DNA from: Ciona savignyi
Lineage: Eukaryota; Chordata; Ascidiacea; Phlebobranchia; Cionidae
DNA length: 64,000 bases
Direction of reading: 5' to 3'
Assembly (NCBI GenBank): GCA_000149265.1
Contig: CH002614.1
Coordinates: forward strand, 1,612,253-1,676,252
Positions 1 to 13,500 of the stretch are shown piece by piece. The translations under genes and the position numbers were made by a program. Below the pieces are notes generated by a model. It was given only the letters and a program-made list of their open reading frames with translations, had not been told where the DNA came from and did no database searches. Position 1 is the first letter of the stretch. Each line of letters starts with the position of its first letter.

Positions 1-3000
1 TGCATAGCAGTACCTTTTAAAATCACTTATAAGCCAGTCAGCATTGTACTATGTGTTGAGATCTCGCACATGAAGTTACGCCATACAGTTTGAAGTAAAC
101 CTGTTGTTATGTGTGATACACGAGGTTACATCTTTTAACACAAACTTGTGTGTTCAGCCAGACTGCTGTGCAAATCAGAACAAATGCAATCTATAGCTTA
201 AAGAATTCATACCAACATTTTAAGTACCATATGAGACTGGTAAATAACATATTATGTGTACTTAAATGCAAGTTAAACCGTGAAATTTTATACAACAGTG
301 TAAGGTATAGCAAACAGAACATTAAAATAACTCAGCATTTTAATGACAAATATATTTCAATTCTTATCAAAGTATCTGTCGTGTTTTATTCAAATAGAAT
401 GGCAGTATAAAGTATTAGCATCTATATTTGGATAACTTATGTCATGTGTTTGTGCTATGTGCCTTTCGACAGGCTGTGTATGTATGTACTAATTAAGCAA
501 AATCAGTGTTATGTTAATGGATATAAATACACAAGCATTAAGTAAGTGGGGCAAATTGCATTTTTGCACCCTAATTGTGCATTTCAACATAAATTGATTT
601 TAAATTAAAATCAACCACCATAACTGTATAACAACATGCATGGTATAAATAATGATGCATTCTTTAAACCCTTTGTCAAGTTTATATCATATTGTAACCT
701 GTACGTTAATGGCGGAATGTTTTACTCATGTGATAGACTGACAGGATGTGGCTTTTAAGTTTTGCATACATGGTCCACAGTGCTACCATGGATTACACAA
801 AGTACCAGTAATGTAATATGATAGTCTGCTGGACTGTTACTATTTAAAATACATTGTGTTTGAAGTCAGAGTTCAGTTTTAATACATTTTCGCTCAGTGG
901 GTTTTTTAAAATTGGAACTATCAGAAAACAAATTTAAATCAAGCAGAGAACACGATCTAGACTATCAGATTTCAGTCTAACAAAGATTTAGCCAGAGAAG
1001 ACTTGGTGAGCTCAGCATCTCATGTAACCCTAAAAGGCCAATAGCCTAAGTCCATTTGTAAACTCTTTCACAAATAGGGAGTTTATAATGGCTCAGATCA
1101 ATGATCAGTTTCAAAACACGACAGTGCCTTATTTGGATTATGGCCTAAATTACCACATTGTAATCCGGGATTGATGATTATAAGGATGTTAGTGGTACTT
1201 TCGTACCCCCAGCGTAGAGCAACAATTGTGAATAAACTAGTGTTATATTATCACCGTATGTGAGATTACATTTTTTCTTGTAAGATTACCTCACTATTAG
1301 TTTTTGACCTTTTTGACCTTAAAAAAATTGGAATGTACCAGTGTGTCAAGGTCAATCAATGTTAGTTAAAATGGTTTAAAACTAATATGCATACAACTAT
1401 TTTGAATGATAAAAACATGATGTTTATAAAATTTAGGCATATAAATCTACGATGTTCTATCATATTTAGTGTTTTAGATGTGGTGTGTGAATGGAAAACC
1501 CTCCATTTGGTTGTAACTTTAACACTTGACACTGGAAATGACAATCTTATTTACAACCGGAAGCAGGCGATAAAGTTCAAAAAAATCCACACATGTGGAA
1601 GAACAAATTACTTATCCATTAACCCTAAAAATAAATTTTCATGTAAATTAATTTCTTTTTTAATTTGAGCTCTATTATTAAGTCTATTTCTGCCCGCATC
1701 AGTTCATGTTTCTAAAGATATATTTCCGTATCACTTGGAAGTTTGGAACCTTTGTTAAATAATCCAACAAAAACTGCTAAACAAGTATTTAAATTAATTT
1801 CATAATCATTTACTGTGTTTTGAAAGAAATAGCTGATTGCTAAATTCCTAAGATTTTTGCAGATATCTGAATCGTTTCTCAATATGTTCATTTACATACA
1901 GGTAGATTGATTACAGTGTTTTGTGCTTTAATTAGAATACAATGCTTCACAAGTGATTGACCTATGACCGATAATTGGCCGCAGATTTCCCCAGTGTTTG
2001 TGACATAAAGTTGTGCTTTCTCATCGTTGTCATTCGTTCGTTCGTCTGAGTTTAGTTTGATCGTTTTTTGCTGCTTTAAAATAAACAAGAATATCGCGAG
2101 ACGAATAAAACAAATTAAAATTAAATTAAATAAAAAAAAAGGCAATTAAAAAAGAACTAAAATATAGAAAAATACAAGCAGAAAAAAAAAGGAAACGACA
2201 GTCGTACTGGCACGTTATAAAAAATTGAAATTAACGCAATTTAAGTGAATAAAAATTTCGGACGTAAAACCAAACGAGTTTAACATTTAGGTTTTGTGCT
2301 GGCTACACACTCAATAGATTTTACAACAAGATATAAACTTTACATCCATCTATTAGGCCTATGGTATTTTTATGCTATACCACATTTATTAGGGCTGTTA
2401 AGGAAGTGTGGTGGTGTATTTACCGTTATGTTGTCTCTTCGTTTACTAGTAACGTTACGTAGTATTATGTAGAACGGTTGTGTGAAAGAATGGTTAGCAA
2501 AAACGATTTATATAATATATAGCTTGATGTGTTTTGGTCCCTTAAAAAAACAATAATGAAAGTAATATATATATTTAAATTATAGCAAAAAAAAGCTGAA
2601 AAACGTCAAAACGACAGTCGTCAGAGCACGCCATCGAAAATACTATCTTAATGACCGTTTAAAGGTTAACTCGTTAAACAAATATATGTATGATCTCAAA
2701 ACCTTACGTCGGTATGCGTATTATGTGTTATTTTCGTGAATATTTCTTGTGATTTAATGGATCCCAGTTTCTTACCGAAGAAAAACGCCAAAACATGTTG
2801 CCTTTCGAATAAGCAAGCGCAAATAATAGCCTGGTATCACGTCGCTCGGAAAACACCAGACCGTTTCACTCAATCAACTCCGAGGCTTTGATGCGCTTTT
2901 CGGCACATCACAGTGACGAATCACCCCGTGAGTGATCTCACTGATTTCGCACTTCGTGTCAAGATAGCGTTGCCGCGTGTCTGTCCGACATCTTGCGTGA

Positions 3001-3080
3001 ACCGGTGGAACAAATGACGTCATTGTTTTTATCGTTTTTTTTGTTTTCATGCACTCGAAAACTACATTGTGCACCAATCT
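1..3080. other. AT-rich sequence without a recognisable gene
   Basis: Only short open frames with no recognisable protein. Two short copies of a dispersed element containing an ACGACAGTCGT palindrome lie near 2195 and 2612. Confidence 0.6.
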
Positions 3081-3092
3081 AATACTCGTCTA

Positions 3093-3830
3093 CCAACCAA
3101 AAATTAGTTGACCAACCTAAAATTAGTTGACCAACCTAAAATTCGTGGACCAACCTAAAATTCGTGGACCAACCTAAAATTCATGGACCAACCTAAAATT
3201 CGTGGACCAACTTAAAATTCGTGAACCAACCTGAAATTTGGAGATAAATCTATTTGGGGAACCAACCAAAAATATGTTGACCAATCAAAAATTTGTGGAC
3301 CAGCCCAAAATTCGCGGACCAACCTAAAATTTGCGGATCAACCTAAATTTCGTGGATCAACCTAAAATTCGTGGACCAACCTAAAATTCGTGGACCAACC
3401 TAAAATTCGTGGACCAACCTAAAATTAGCGGATCAACCTAAAATTCGTGGATCAACCTAAAATTCGTGGACCAACCTAAAATTCGTGGATCAACCTAAAA
3501 TTCGTGGACCAACCTAAAATTCGCGAATCAACCTAAAATTCGCGAATCAACCTAAAATTCGTGGATCAACCTAAAATTCTTGGACCAACCTAAAATTCGT
3601 GGACCAAGCAACCTAAAATTCGGGGACCAACCTAAAATTCGGGGACCAACCTAAAATTCGTGGACCAACCTAAAATTCGTGGATTAACCTAAAATTCGTG
3701 GACAAACCTAAAATTCGTGGACCAACCTAAAATTCGCGGATCAACCTAAAATTCGTGGACCAACCTAAAATTCGTGGACAAATCCAAATTCGTGGACAAA
3801 CCAAAAATTTGGGGAACAACCTAAAAAACC
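3093..3830. repeat. 19-bp minisatellite, roughly 38 copies
   Basis: Tandem copies of AACCTAAAATTCGTGGACC with point variants (GGATC, TTAGCGG, TTAGTTG) and one insertion near 3605. Copies at both ends are more diverged than the central ones. Contiguous units without spacers exclude a CRISPR-like array. Confidence 0.95.
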
Positions 3831-6800
3831 TTGGTTTAAAACAAATCTAAATGACCCAAGGGTATATTACAAGGTGTTGATCAGCAGACGTGTTCTTTAC
3901 GGACTGCCTATCTAACCTCTCACTTCACTAACGCAAGTACATGACCGCAAACCAGCATGCCGAGTCACCCCTAAGCTTGATAAATAGAGACTCGAGACCC
4001 TTAGCTTGGCGCCGTATTTATCAAAATGCACAACTGGCGGTGTCCGAATGCATGTATCTGACCCGTACATAAGAGCACCGCCTCAACCGCTATCTCTGCG
4101 ATTGCTAAGTGCTTGCTGGATCACTAAGTCATGCTTAGAGCGCGCGGTTGGCTCGAAAGGTCCATTACTCCCGTGCGGTCAATCGGTTTTCTGTCGTTAA
4201 ATTGGCTTTGTGTTCGCCCTTTAACTTGGTTCTGACGACGCGGTTGTGTAATGCGGTTTTTGGTGACGCAAACACATTTTGATTCAAAACAACAACTTGC
4301 TTAATCATGATATGCAAATGTTGACTCATCATATTAGCGATGTAAAGACGCAAGAGACAAATGAGTGATTGAATAAACTACATATATAAATTTTAGAAAA
4401 AAAATGCTTTATGCGTGTATTCGCGTCTTTAGTATACGCAAAGCAATTAAAAGACTCAAAGGACTAAAGAATGAATGAATAAACTGCATATTAAATTTAA
4501 GCAAAATATGCCCAATGCGTGCCTGCCACTAAGTAAACCCGGTTCTTTGACACCAAACGCCCTTTTCATTTCCGTGCAAACACAAATTTCACGAGCGCAT
4601 TCCGCACGGTGGAGCAATTCTTTTATGACCTTCCCTACAGCAGACGGCAATTTCGCGGTTGGTTAATTTCCGAGAATCGACCTTTTTAACGTGTTTTGTC
4701 GGTTCCGCCGCCCAACTGCCAGTCCGATTGTTGTGCTTGTATGTTGACATACCAGGCATTGAGAAATCAAACCGCCTATTCAGATCCAAGGCCAGAGCGC
4801 AGCCTTTTATCGATGCTGCTTTGTAACCGATCGATAACTTGATTATATTGCTCCACGGTCGCCATTTGTCGCTTAGGCCAGGTTATTAAATATAAATAAC
4901 GATAATTGCTTACACCTTACCTTGATTTCGCTCCTTGTTACGTTGTGGCAGTGATGATTCGTTGTTCGTAGTTCAGCATTATGGGTGACACTTTGTTGTT
5001 GTTTTTATTTCAACCCGTCGCCAACTGAATGTAAAATAACAAGAGCGAATGCCAGAACCACTTAGTGTCAACGAAAGTAGAGTAAGAAACGAAAGTTAAG
5101 CAGTTGAAAGGTAAAGAGAAGATACTTTTTCCATCACGATATATAGTTCTGCGACATCGCTTATAACGTTAAAGTCATTAATTGCTCGTTTAATTTTAAT
5201 TTCAAATATCCGGGAAACGGTACCGTAGGGGCATCGCCCAAATTTTAAATCAGTATTCAAAGATTCGTTTTAATCGTGATGTTATTTTATCACATGGGTT
5301 TTGTCAAGAATTAAGATGTAGTTTAGGAAGGACTTAAACGTTAGAAAGTTAGCAAGCCAAGTTTTATTTATTTGTTATATTACTTCAAAAATTTAATCCT
5401 GCGTGGATACAAAACCAGGGTAAATTTCGGGAAAGAATAAATAGGAAACGGGTAAAAATTCGCGATATTTATCATTTAGTAAATTTGAGTCCGAAAAAAC
5501 TAGCAATCTACATAATTGTGTTTTCCAGTCATCCATTTGTTTACAACACTGGGTCCTGCTCATATGGCCGTTTGGTCAAAATGGATAATTCGATTTGTTC
5601 TGACGTATAATGTCAATCGCTTTTGCATCGTTCTTTCAATTTTGTTTTCGAGGCTTAACCTGTCCGCATCACTTTGTGTTACGTCACAGACGCTTCTTTT
5701 ATCTCTTAAAGGTCGCCATTGCAATTCTCCAATTCGGTACCATTAATCCAATATAGCCCCGGAAGAAAGTTCAAATTAAAACGCACATTTTGCAATCTGG
5801 ATCCCCACGCGTCGTTGCACTGTCCTCCGGGAATATCGGCCATGATAACAAGCAAGGTTGTCGTGCCTTTCTTCCTTCCAGCGAGTGGAATCCGCAGATG
5901 GACGGGCGTTGTCTACATAATAGATGAGGCCCGTTGCCCGCGTGAACACGGTCGAGCAGTAATAGAAAACAGCTCGGTCCCAAACCGACCACTCGTCCTA
6001 CGCGAGTCGCGAGCAAGCATCGGGCATTTATTATTTATACCCAGCAGGGACGAGCGGCAGACACTCAGATCGTGGCGGGCTAGGTGTGCGCGATGCCTCT
6101 CCTAGCTGTATTTTCTCAATGCCAGTCAAGAGTCGTGATGTTAGTCTAGCTAAGTAATCCTGTGCCTTCCATTAAGTGCGGTAGAGTTTTTCAACGCCGC
6201 TAGGCTTCAAATACACATCACTTTAAAATCGCAGAGCGGTCCATTTGGTCGTAATACTTTTTCAGGAAAGTCGAAACGTAGCTTAAGTTGAATGCTTTTT
6301 ACCACAGACGAAACAGCGTGAATGAAGACTATATTCGAGTTTAAATTTAGACAAAAGTAGTGTATGTATTGCTGGAAAAAGTCGACGAAGATGGGACAAA
6401 AACTAAACTGCATATTTCAGCAAAAGGTTTGTCAAAAGGTGCACAAACAATTTAAAAGTTGGAAACCTTATTTTTCCGATACATTATTTGCGACCTAAAA
6501 CAGCACAATATTTATAACTGTGTTGGTAATTTTTGTTTTCATTTAAACCGGTCAATGTGTAAATGTACCTGATATTTATCTTATTTTTATTTACCTCCCA
6601 TAACCGACGTCGTTTAGCCGATTTTTGTTCATCTGCACAAATAAATAATCACATTTAGCTGGCATAATACGTTTGGGGTTAAAATGTCAATGTCAATGTC
6701 GATTGGAAATGGAATAAAATAATTTTTCGAAGACTTCAAATTGTAAAGAAATATATTGACATTTCCTTACACGACTACCATACATAGTTTCCGAAGTAAT

Positions 6801-7349
6801 GTGATAAAGACGACTTGTTGTATCTTTTTTTTATTTATTTTTTTTATTAAAGAGTGTTTTTATTAAAGTTTTAACGACTGCCTATTTTGTTACACTGTTT
6901 ACCGCGTGTATTTACTGTTAACCTAGTAGTTCGACCTTTTTTTCTTACTTATCCGCTCTAATCATCTTAATGTAAGCAAGGTGTGAAAAATAAAATATAC
7001 CAAAATGGTATAACAATATAAATAAGGATGTGGCTGTTAAACCTTACATTAAACAAAAATGAATAACGTAAGGTTTAGTTTTAGAGATGAAATTTATTCA
7101 TTTCTTGCCCCAGTATTAAAAAATGGCAAACGAATCAAATCATGACACAGAAATAGGAAAAAACGGCAAAATGTACAGTCGTTAGAACACGTCATTAAAA
7201 AAGGATATAATTAAATAGATATAGCGGATGCGGCCGCATGAAATTAGTGTTTGAACCGGTTATTAATCAGTTTTCATAGTTTGAGTGGGGAGTCCCCTCA
7301 TTCCCTCTGTCCATCTTTTAGTGTGTTTCTAACCACCACACTTTTCTAG
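3831..7349. other. Upstream region of the MIB2-like gene; nothing assignable
   Basis: The stretch 5800-6110 is locally richer in G+C and has open frames on both strands, but neither resembles a known protein. The missing first MIB2-like exon was sought here by its expected W-[KRE]-W-G motif and not found. Confidence 0.5.
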
Positions 7350-7515
7350 GATAACGGAGAAGGCAACGTCGGGACAGTTGTCGAGATCGGGCGCAGTGGC
7401 AGCAAAACGCCCTGCAGGACACTGGTCGTGCAATGGGACTGCGGCACGCGAACCAATTATCGCATCGGCTATCAAGGCGCTTACGACCTCTTGGTGTTCG
7501 ACAGCGGACCTGCCG
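7350..7515 (+). other. mib2: MIB2-like exon: first MIB/HERC2 domain, C-terminal two thirds
   Basis: Reads DNGEGNVGTVVEIGRSG, then a V-V-Q-W-D-C-G-T-R-T-N-Y-R-I-G-Y-Q-G-A-Y-D-L core, the pattern of the mind bomb/HERC2 fold that binds Notch ligand tails in MIB proteins. It lies between an AG acceptor at 7348-7349 and a GT donor at 7516. The exon ends with one base of a Gly codon that is completed at 8245. Confidence 0.92.
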
Positions 7516-10500
7516 GTAAATTGGTCGCGAGTACAATGAACGTTTTACTAGTACAATAAGCGTTAGAACTGCAATAAGTGTACAATAAGACCTTTACTTA
7601 GTGCAATCGGCGTTTTATTAAGTACAATAGGCCACAATATTAGTTTTACAACATAAAAATACATTAAGCGTTTTACTAACTGTCGTGTTATACTGACCGC
7701 TGCCGTTTTTAATTTGCGGTTAATGCTAAGTCTTTAATATTTTATACCCCCCTAAAATATTTATCAGTAAGCTGTAATTGATTTCTGCTACCTTGTATGG
7801 GAAATGAAAATCATATTTTATTTAACTAGTCGTTGTCTTACCCCGTTTTTTTCATTTTTAATGTCAATTATTAATTGGAAATCTTTGGAAGGAATTAGAA
7901 TATCAATTAAGATAACCAGTTAAGATTTTTGTTATGTAACTTGAGAGTGTTCGTATCAGTTGACTAAGATAACCAGCATTTACACTGCTTCGTTTGTTGT
8001 AAATGACCAGTTTAGTTTATTTCTTTTTGCTTCGTTGTAAAGCAACAATCAAAATAACACACAGTTAAAATGGCGATTCAACACTTGGATTAAAAAAACC
8101 TAAAAACTTTAATAAAAAACTACGGATTAAAAATATGTAAAAACAATATTAAAAATAACATACACTTAAAATTGCGATACAGTACTTTACGACACGCTAT
8201 TTTCTCGGCAGCAATTCGACCAATGAATAAAACGTATTTCCCAGGCGTCAAACACCCGAGCAAGAAATGCGACGGTTGCAGAGAACACGCGTTCATCCGG
8301 GGCACTAGGTGGCAGTGCGCTCAATGCAAGGATTACGATTTGTGCACGACCTGCTACATGGCTGATCATCATGACAAAAATCATCGCTTTCGGAGATACG
8401 AGACCGAGACTTCGAACGGGTAAATCAATATCCTCGTTTTGGACCTGACGAATTGATTATACGCTCTGCGAATATTGCTTTCAGGTTTACGCCGCTTGCG
8501 GCATTAAATTTTAATAAGACACACCCGTTCGAGCGAATACCCTCTCCTGTTTAATTTGAGTGTGAGCTATCCAACCCTTCGATCGATATATGATTTTTAT
8601 TATTTCTTTTTGCCAGCCACGATGTGTCGCCTCGATCATCCGCCCGCGCTTATATAGCGAGTCGAGGTCTCTTCCAAGGCGCCAGGGTCATGCGAGGTTA
8701 TCACTGGGAGTGGGGCGACCAGGACGGAGGGCCAGGGAAACTGGGCAAAATCGTCGAGATCCGGTAAGTCGAGAATTATTAGGATACGATAATTATGTTT
8801 ATCCACGTGAAAGGGAAAACGCAAGGGGTGGTATCACACGGACAATCGTCAAATAACCTCTCAACAAACCAACCGTTTCTTTGCATTGGTTAAAGCCACC
8901 ACTCCACTTGGTTTAGAAAGTTCTTTTTGTGCCGTTTTTAGTTTTTATCTGACGCGACAGTTGAATAAAATCAGCGCATTGTATGGTTAGAGCTAAATGC
9001 GACAGTGCAAAGTCCAAACGAAGACCCGACGTCCCTGAAAAGGTACAACCTATACAAAGAAGTATTAATTAAAGAATTGAAAAGTTGGCAAAGCTCCTTA
9101 CCGATCGCGTTCTGCCCGATCGAAGGAACTGTCAAAGCATAATTGATCGTCAAAACAAAATTACGTCATGTGCTAATCCACCGCTAGCGGCAAATAATTT
9201 CGACAAACGCCTAATAGGAATTTCTTGCTACATTGGCGGGTCTGGTTCGCTTTGTTAATACAAATGGCGTGTTCAATCAACGGTAAAGTTTTTGTGAGGG
9301 AACTTAAAATAACGTTAACGTATCCCGTTTTGGGTGGCAACTCATTAAAGGGATAAGGGGACTGCATACTAAAATGAAGGTCATACTGTGACGGCTAATA
9401 GGAATTTCATGCAAAAAAATTTGGTTTAATTTGGTTAATATAAAATGACCATTTTTTTGTTGCGTCATACCCCGTATCATTCGGTGTGGGGAAACTTAAA
9501 GAAAAGATAGGTGAATGCTCGCTAAAGTAAAGGACATTGTGTCACGGCTAGGGTTAAAATGTGAAGTTCGTTTTGGAGTCTGGTTTAAATTTGTTTTTAA
9601 GTTTTAAACCTGTGATAAGCTCGTCGCCTTGTCTGTTTTTAAATGATATGGTGTATGTGAATCGTTTGTGCAAACCATTCGGCCACGCCGTCGTACACCC
9701 GCTTTTAGTGTTGCCCGTTTTTGTGCATTCTTCCAAGTGATCCCTTTTTTCAACCAGTGCTTAAGATTTCAGTTTTGCTATGTTTTTCAGTATTCCCTTT
9801 TTTACTTTTTAAGTGACACCCTTTTATTTTCACTAGTGGTTACCATTTCAGTGTTTCCAGTTTTTCATGCACTCTAAGTGATACCTTTTTATTTTAACCA
9901 GCGGTTACCAGGAGGATAGCTATCACAGCGTCGCTCAGGTCACGTGGGACAACGTGTCTTCCAAGAATATTTATAGAATCGGCCACAAAGGCAAAGTCGA
10001 CCTTAAGTACGTGGAACCTGGTGTCGGGCCAGGCTATTATCGAGACCACCTTCCAACGTGTGGTGAGTTACTTTGAGCATGTGTACCTTTTTATTAAGCC
10101 CCTACTAACCTTTATTTAGGATGGGCAATAGCTAATTATGCGTGGTGCTTTGATTCGAGCAAGGCTAAATTTACATTGAACCTGTACTAAATTACTTTTA
10201 TTATATTCTTATATTAAATAAGATGGGTTCTTATATTCTTATATTAAAAATGTGTAGACCTACCTACTAGTATCGAGTTACTCTAAGCCAGTATGGACGC
10301 ATTTTTTTCAACTGCCTACTGAACATTACCCTGGGCCAATACTCATTTAACACTGTAGGGGAATTCCCTTGTTTATTAAGATTGCCAGATATGTGTATTG
10401 TTCTGTTACATTTTCTCTTCTCTTCTCAACTATACCATGCGCCCAACATTACCTGCTTTCTTTTCACGATAATGGTAGTTACGGTTAATAATTGAAGCGT

Positions 10501-13500
10501 TTGTTTGCCTTGCGTTCACATCTATTGTTTGATCCAAATTGTATTGAACATTGATTGAATTGGTGTGGTTGTTTTAACGACAATGTTATGTTACTTTCTC
10601 GCCACTATTGGTATACAAGGCACTTGAATTCGGATTAACTAAAAGGACAGAAAGGGGGTAACTGTACATTAGTTTTAAGAAATCTGGAGTTAGTGTTATG
10701 GTTGGGGTCGGAGTTAGGTATTGTTCTGGGGTTAAGTTTAGTTTAAGGTATGGTTAGAATTAGTTTTTATAGTTTTAGTAAACAGTTTCCATCTCTTAGT
10801 CTAGCCCTGTAAATGGTGTGTGTTGCTGCTCCAAACGATTATTCAACCAAGCTTTTAACAGGTAAAGCAACGGTTATGACCGAGGCAGTAACAACTGGAA
10901 CGAAAACATTTAAAATAGGAGAGCGAGTGATAGTGAATTTGGATATCGACGTGCTGAAACAAATGCAGAAGGACCACGGTGGATGGCACAACAAAATGGC
11001 AGAGGTATGTTGGACTTGTGGTAAGAAAAATATTTGTGGGGAAACACCAAAAGAAAGGAATTTGCAATACTAAAAGTAATTTGCAAAACTAAAAGAAATA
11101 AAAGAGGGAAACCGCTTACTAAATCACTGTCCAAAATACTAACCTCAATCCAGAAAAAAAAATCGAGCCCAACCACAATACCCTAACATTTATTTTATTG
11201 AGCAGTTTTTACCCTCCCTCTTTCTCTCTTGTTAGTTTTTTCAGGATTCGTGAAAAACCACAAGCAGGGCCAAAAATCCATCAAATTTCATGCGAGTAAG
11301 AATTTACTTGCGTGTGGAAGCTCACGCGATTAACGCGAGTAAAGCGAGCAAACATCGCTCGCAACTGTAGTTTGTATGACGTAACAACTGTTTAAATTTA
11401 GTATTATAACATTTTCACATTATGATGCTGCTGTAAGTATTATAGACTATAATATTCGGACGCGCCATGTGTATAATAAAAACGTTATACTCCAGTTGAA
11501 TAGAAAACATTAACTGTAACCTTCGATTAGTTTTTTTATGCTAGAGCAAATTCTTACTTTTTTATGCGAGAGCGAATTCTTACTCGCGCGGAACTTTGGT
11601 TCTGCACAAGGAAGTTAAAACGCGGACATTTACTTCCATGTAAATGTTCCCACAATCGCATTAACGGAGCTATTGCAGACTGTGGTGCGTTTTGGTGCTA
11701 GTTGAAACGACCTATTGGAATTAACTGGATTGCGATCTGTCGATTTCTAGAGCTAAGCTCGTGTCTATTTATAAGTTTTGACCTTTTCTAAAGATTAGCG
11801 AACTAAGACCGACTTCAACCTAACTTTCATTAACGAAGATTTGAACTACTTCACAAAAGTATAGGGCTGCAACGATACTTTAAAAAATATAGATAAATCG
11901 CGTTATTTTTATACTAAGTGATTGAAAATGTCGCTCTATAACAACGACACACCCGTAAGTTGCCCACTATCCAATTCATATTAACTGATGACATCGTAGT
12001 ACAAATTGCATATTATAAAATGAAACCTCATTGTTTTCTATATGTAGAAAAAACATGTGTCGCGCGGTATAACACGGGCAAACGGTCAAGTTACCTCGTG
12101 CACACAGGAAAATCTTTAGATAGTTGGAGTGTGTTTTGGTAGACAGGGTGAGGATCGAACCGAGCACCTGGTAGTCCAGGAACTTGGGCTTATCCCATTT
12201 AACCACACTTCAACTAGAACTAAATGCCTTACCGAAGGTCAAAACCAAATCGTTCAATGGACCGAACGGTTTGTTAAACGAACATCGTTCGTTAGTATCG
12301 CCGATGAACGCGCTCTGCCTTACCGCTTCTGTAATACAGGCGTTTTAAACTACCGTTCCCGATTACGTATTAGTAATTATTGTAATTTCGAAAACGGTAA
12401 GTTTGTATAATTTGCTTACAATGTATATTTTTGCTTACATCAACCGAAATCGTGAGAAAAGGTTGTGATTAACACTTCCGACGAATTGCGGAACCGAAAA
12501 CGATTTTGTCGCCTTGACAATATGACCTTTATTTTCCATTTATTTTAATCGTTGATCAATATAGAAAAACAATTATTAGGAAAAACTATAAGGAGGGCAA
12601 CTGCACACTAAAATGAAGATTAAGGTATAAGGAGTAGTTTTAAACGTGAGGTTGGATATACCGTTAGTTGTGGGGTTGAGATTAATGTTTAGGGCCGGGT
12701 TAAAATTAGTTTTCACAGTTTTAGTGAACAGTTTCTCTTCTTTCCGCTTTCTCTACTTTTAGTGTTGCCCATCAACGTAATTTGTGGGGTTTAAAATGCA
12801 TGCAATATTCTATGTAGACTGGAATTTTAATTTTTACTTCACTTGTGACCTTAATCGCTTTTAGGATTGAATAGGATATTCACATTTATCCCGAGAATGG
12901 GAAAACCAATGGGGTTAACTACACGGGCATTCGTCAGAATACCTCGCGCCCGCCGTCGAGTTACCGGAATTATTGCAGTGTGTTGTGTATGTTTGAGACG
13001 TTCCTTTTTTAGTAAAACCCATTATTCCACTGTGTTCCTGCAATGTTTATTTAATGCCTTGCCCGCAACCCACTAGATAGTTACCAGGTTCAAACCTGCA
13101 ACCCTTCGGCTGATAGACGAAGCACTAACCCCAAGGGCTAATTGTGACTCATCACTGTTTTCACACAGATACGCGGTAAAGTGGGAGAGGTGCACCGTTA
13201 CACTAATGCGGGTGACGTAAGGGTCCAGTATAACCCAAACGACTTTCAACAACGACCCAAAACCAGGACAAATCGAGATGACTATCGGTGGACCTTTAAT
13301 CCAGGGGCGCTACAAAGGGTGCTTGAAACAGGTGATGACAGGTTATGTGTTTTGGTACTGTCGTGTGGCCAAATGATTCACACGACCGATACGTATAATG
13401 ACTTGACTGATCCCATCATAAATGACTGATCCCATCATGGGTCCGAAACTTGGCTCGGTAAAAAAAAGTTTTCATGTTTTGCACAGTTAGGATAAAAAAC

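Larger units (their letters stand above)
10862..13318 (+). other. mib2: MIB2-like exons: MIB repeat region
   Basis: Exons 10862-11004 and 13169-13318. Together they read F-K-I-G-E-R-V-I-V-N-L-D-I-D-V-L-K-Q-M-Q, HGGWHNKMAE, then G-K-V-G-E-V-H-R-Y, DVRVQY and RWTFNPGAL, the repeat that follows the second MIB/HERC2 domain in mind bomb proteins. A donor 23 bases further downstream (13342) was considered, but it puts a stop in the next exon. Confidence 0.9.

Noticed and set aside
3093-3830. CRISPR-like array
   Set aside because: Units are contiguous and have no spacers, in a eukaryotic context; it is a minisatellite.
5719-6105. 128-codon open frame on the plus strand in a GC-richer patch
   Set aside because: No recognisable domain, competing open frames on the other strand, and no splice link to the MIB2-like exons.
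13319-13341. Longer version of the MIB repeat exon ending at 13341
   Set aside because: It puts the next exon (13649-13713) out of frame with an early stop; the 13318 end keeps all phases.
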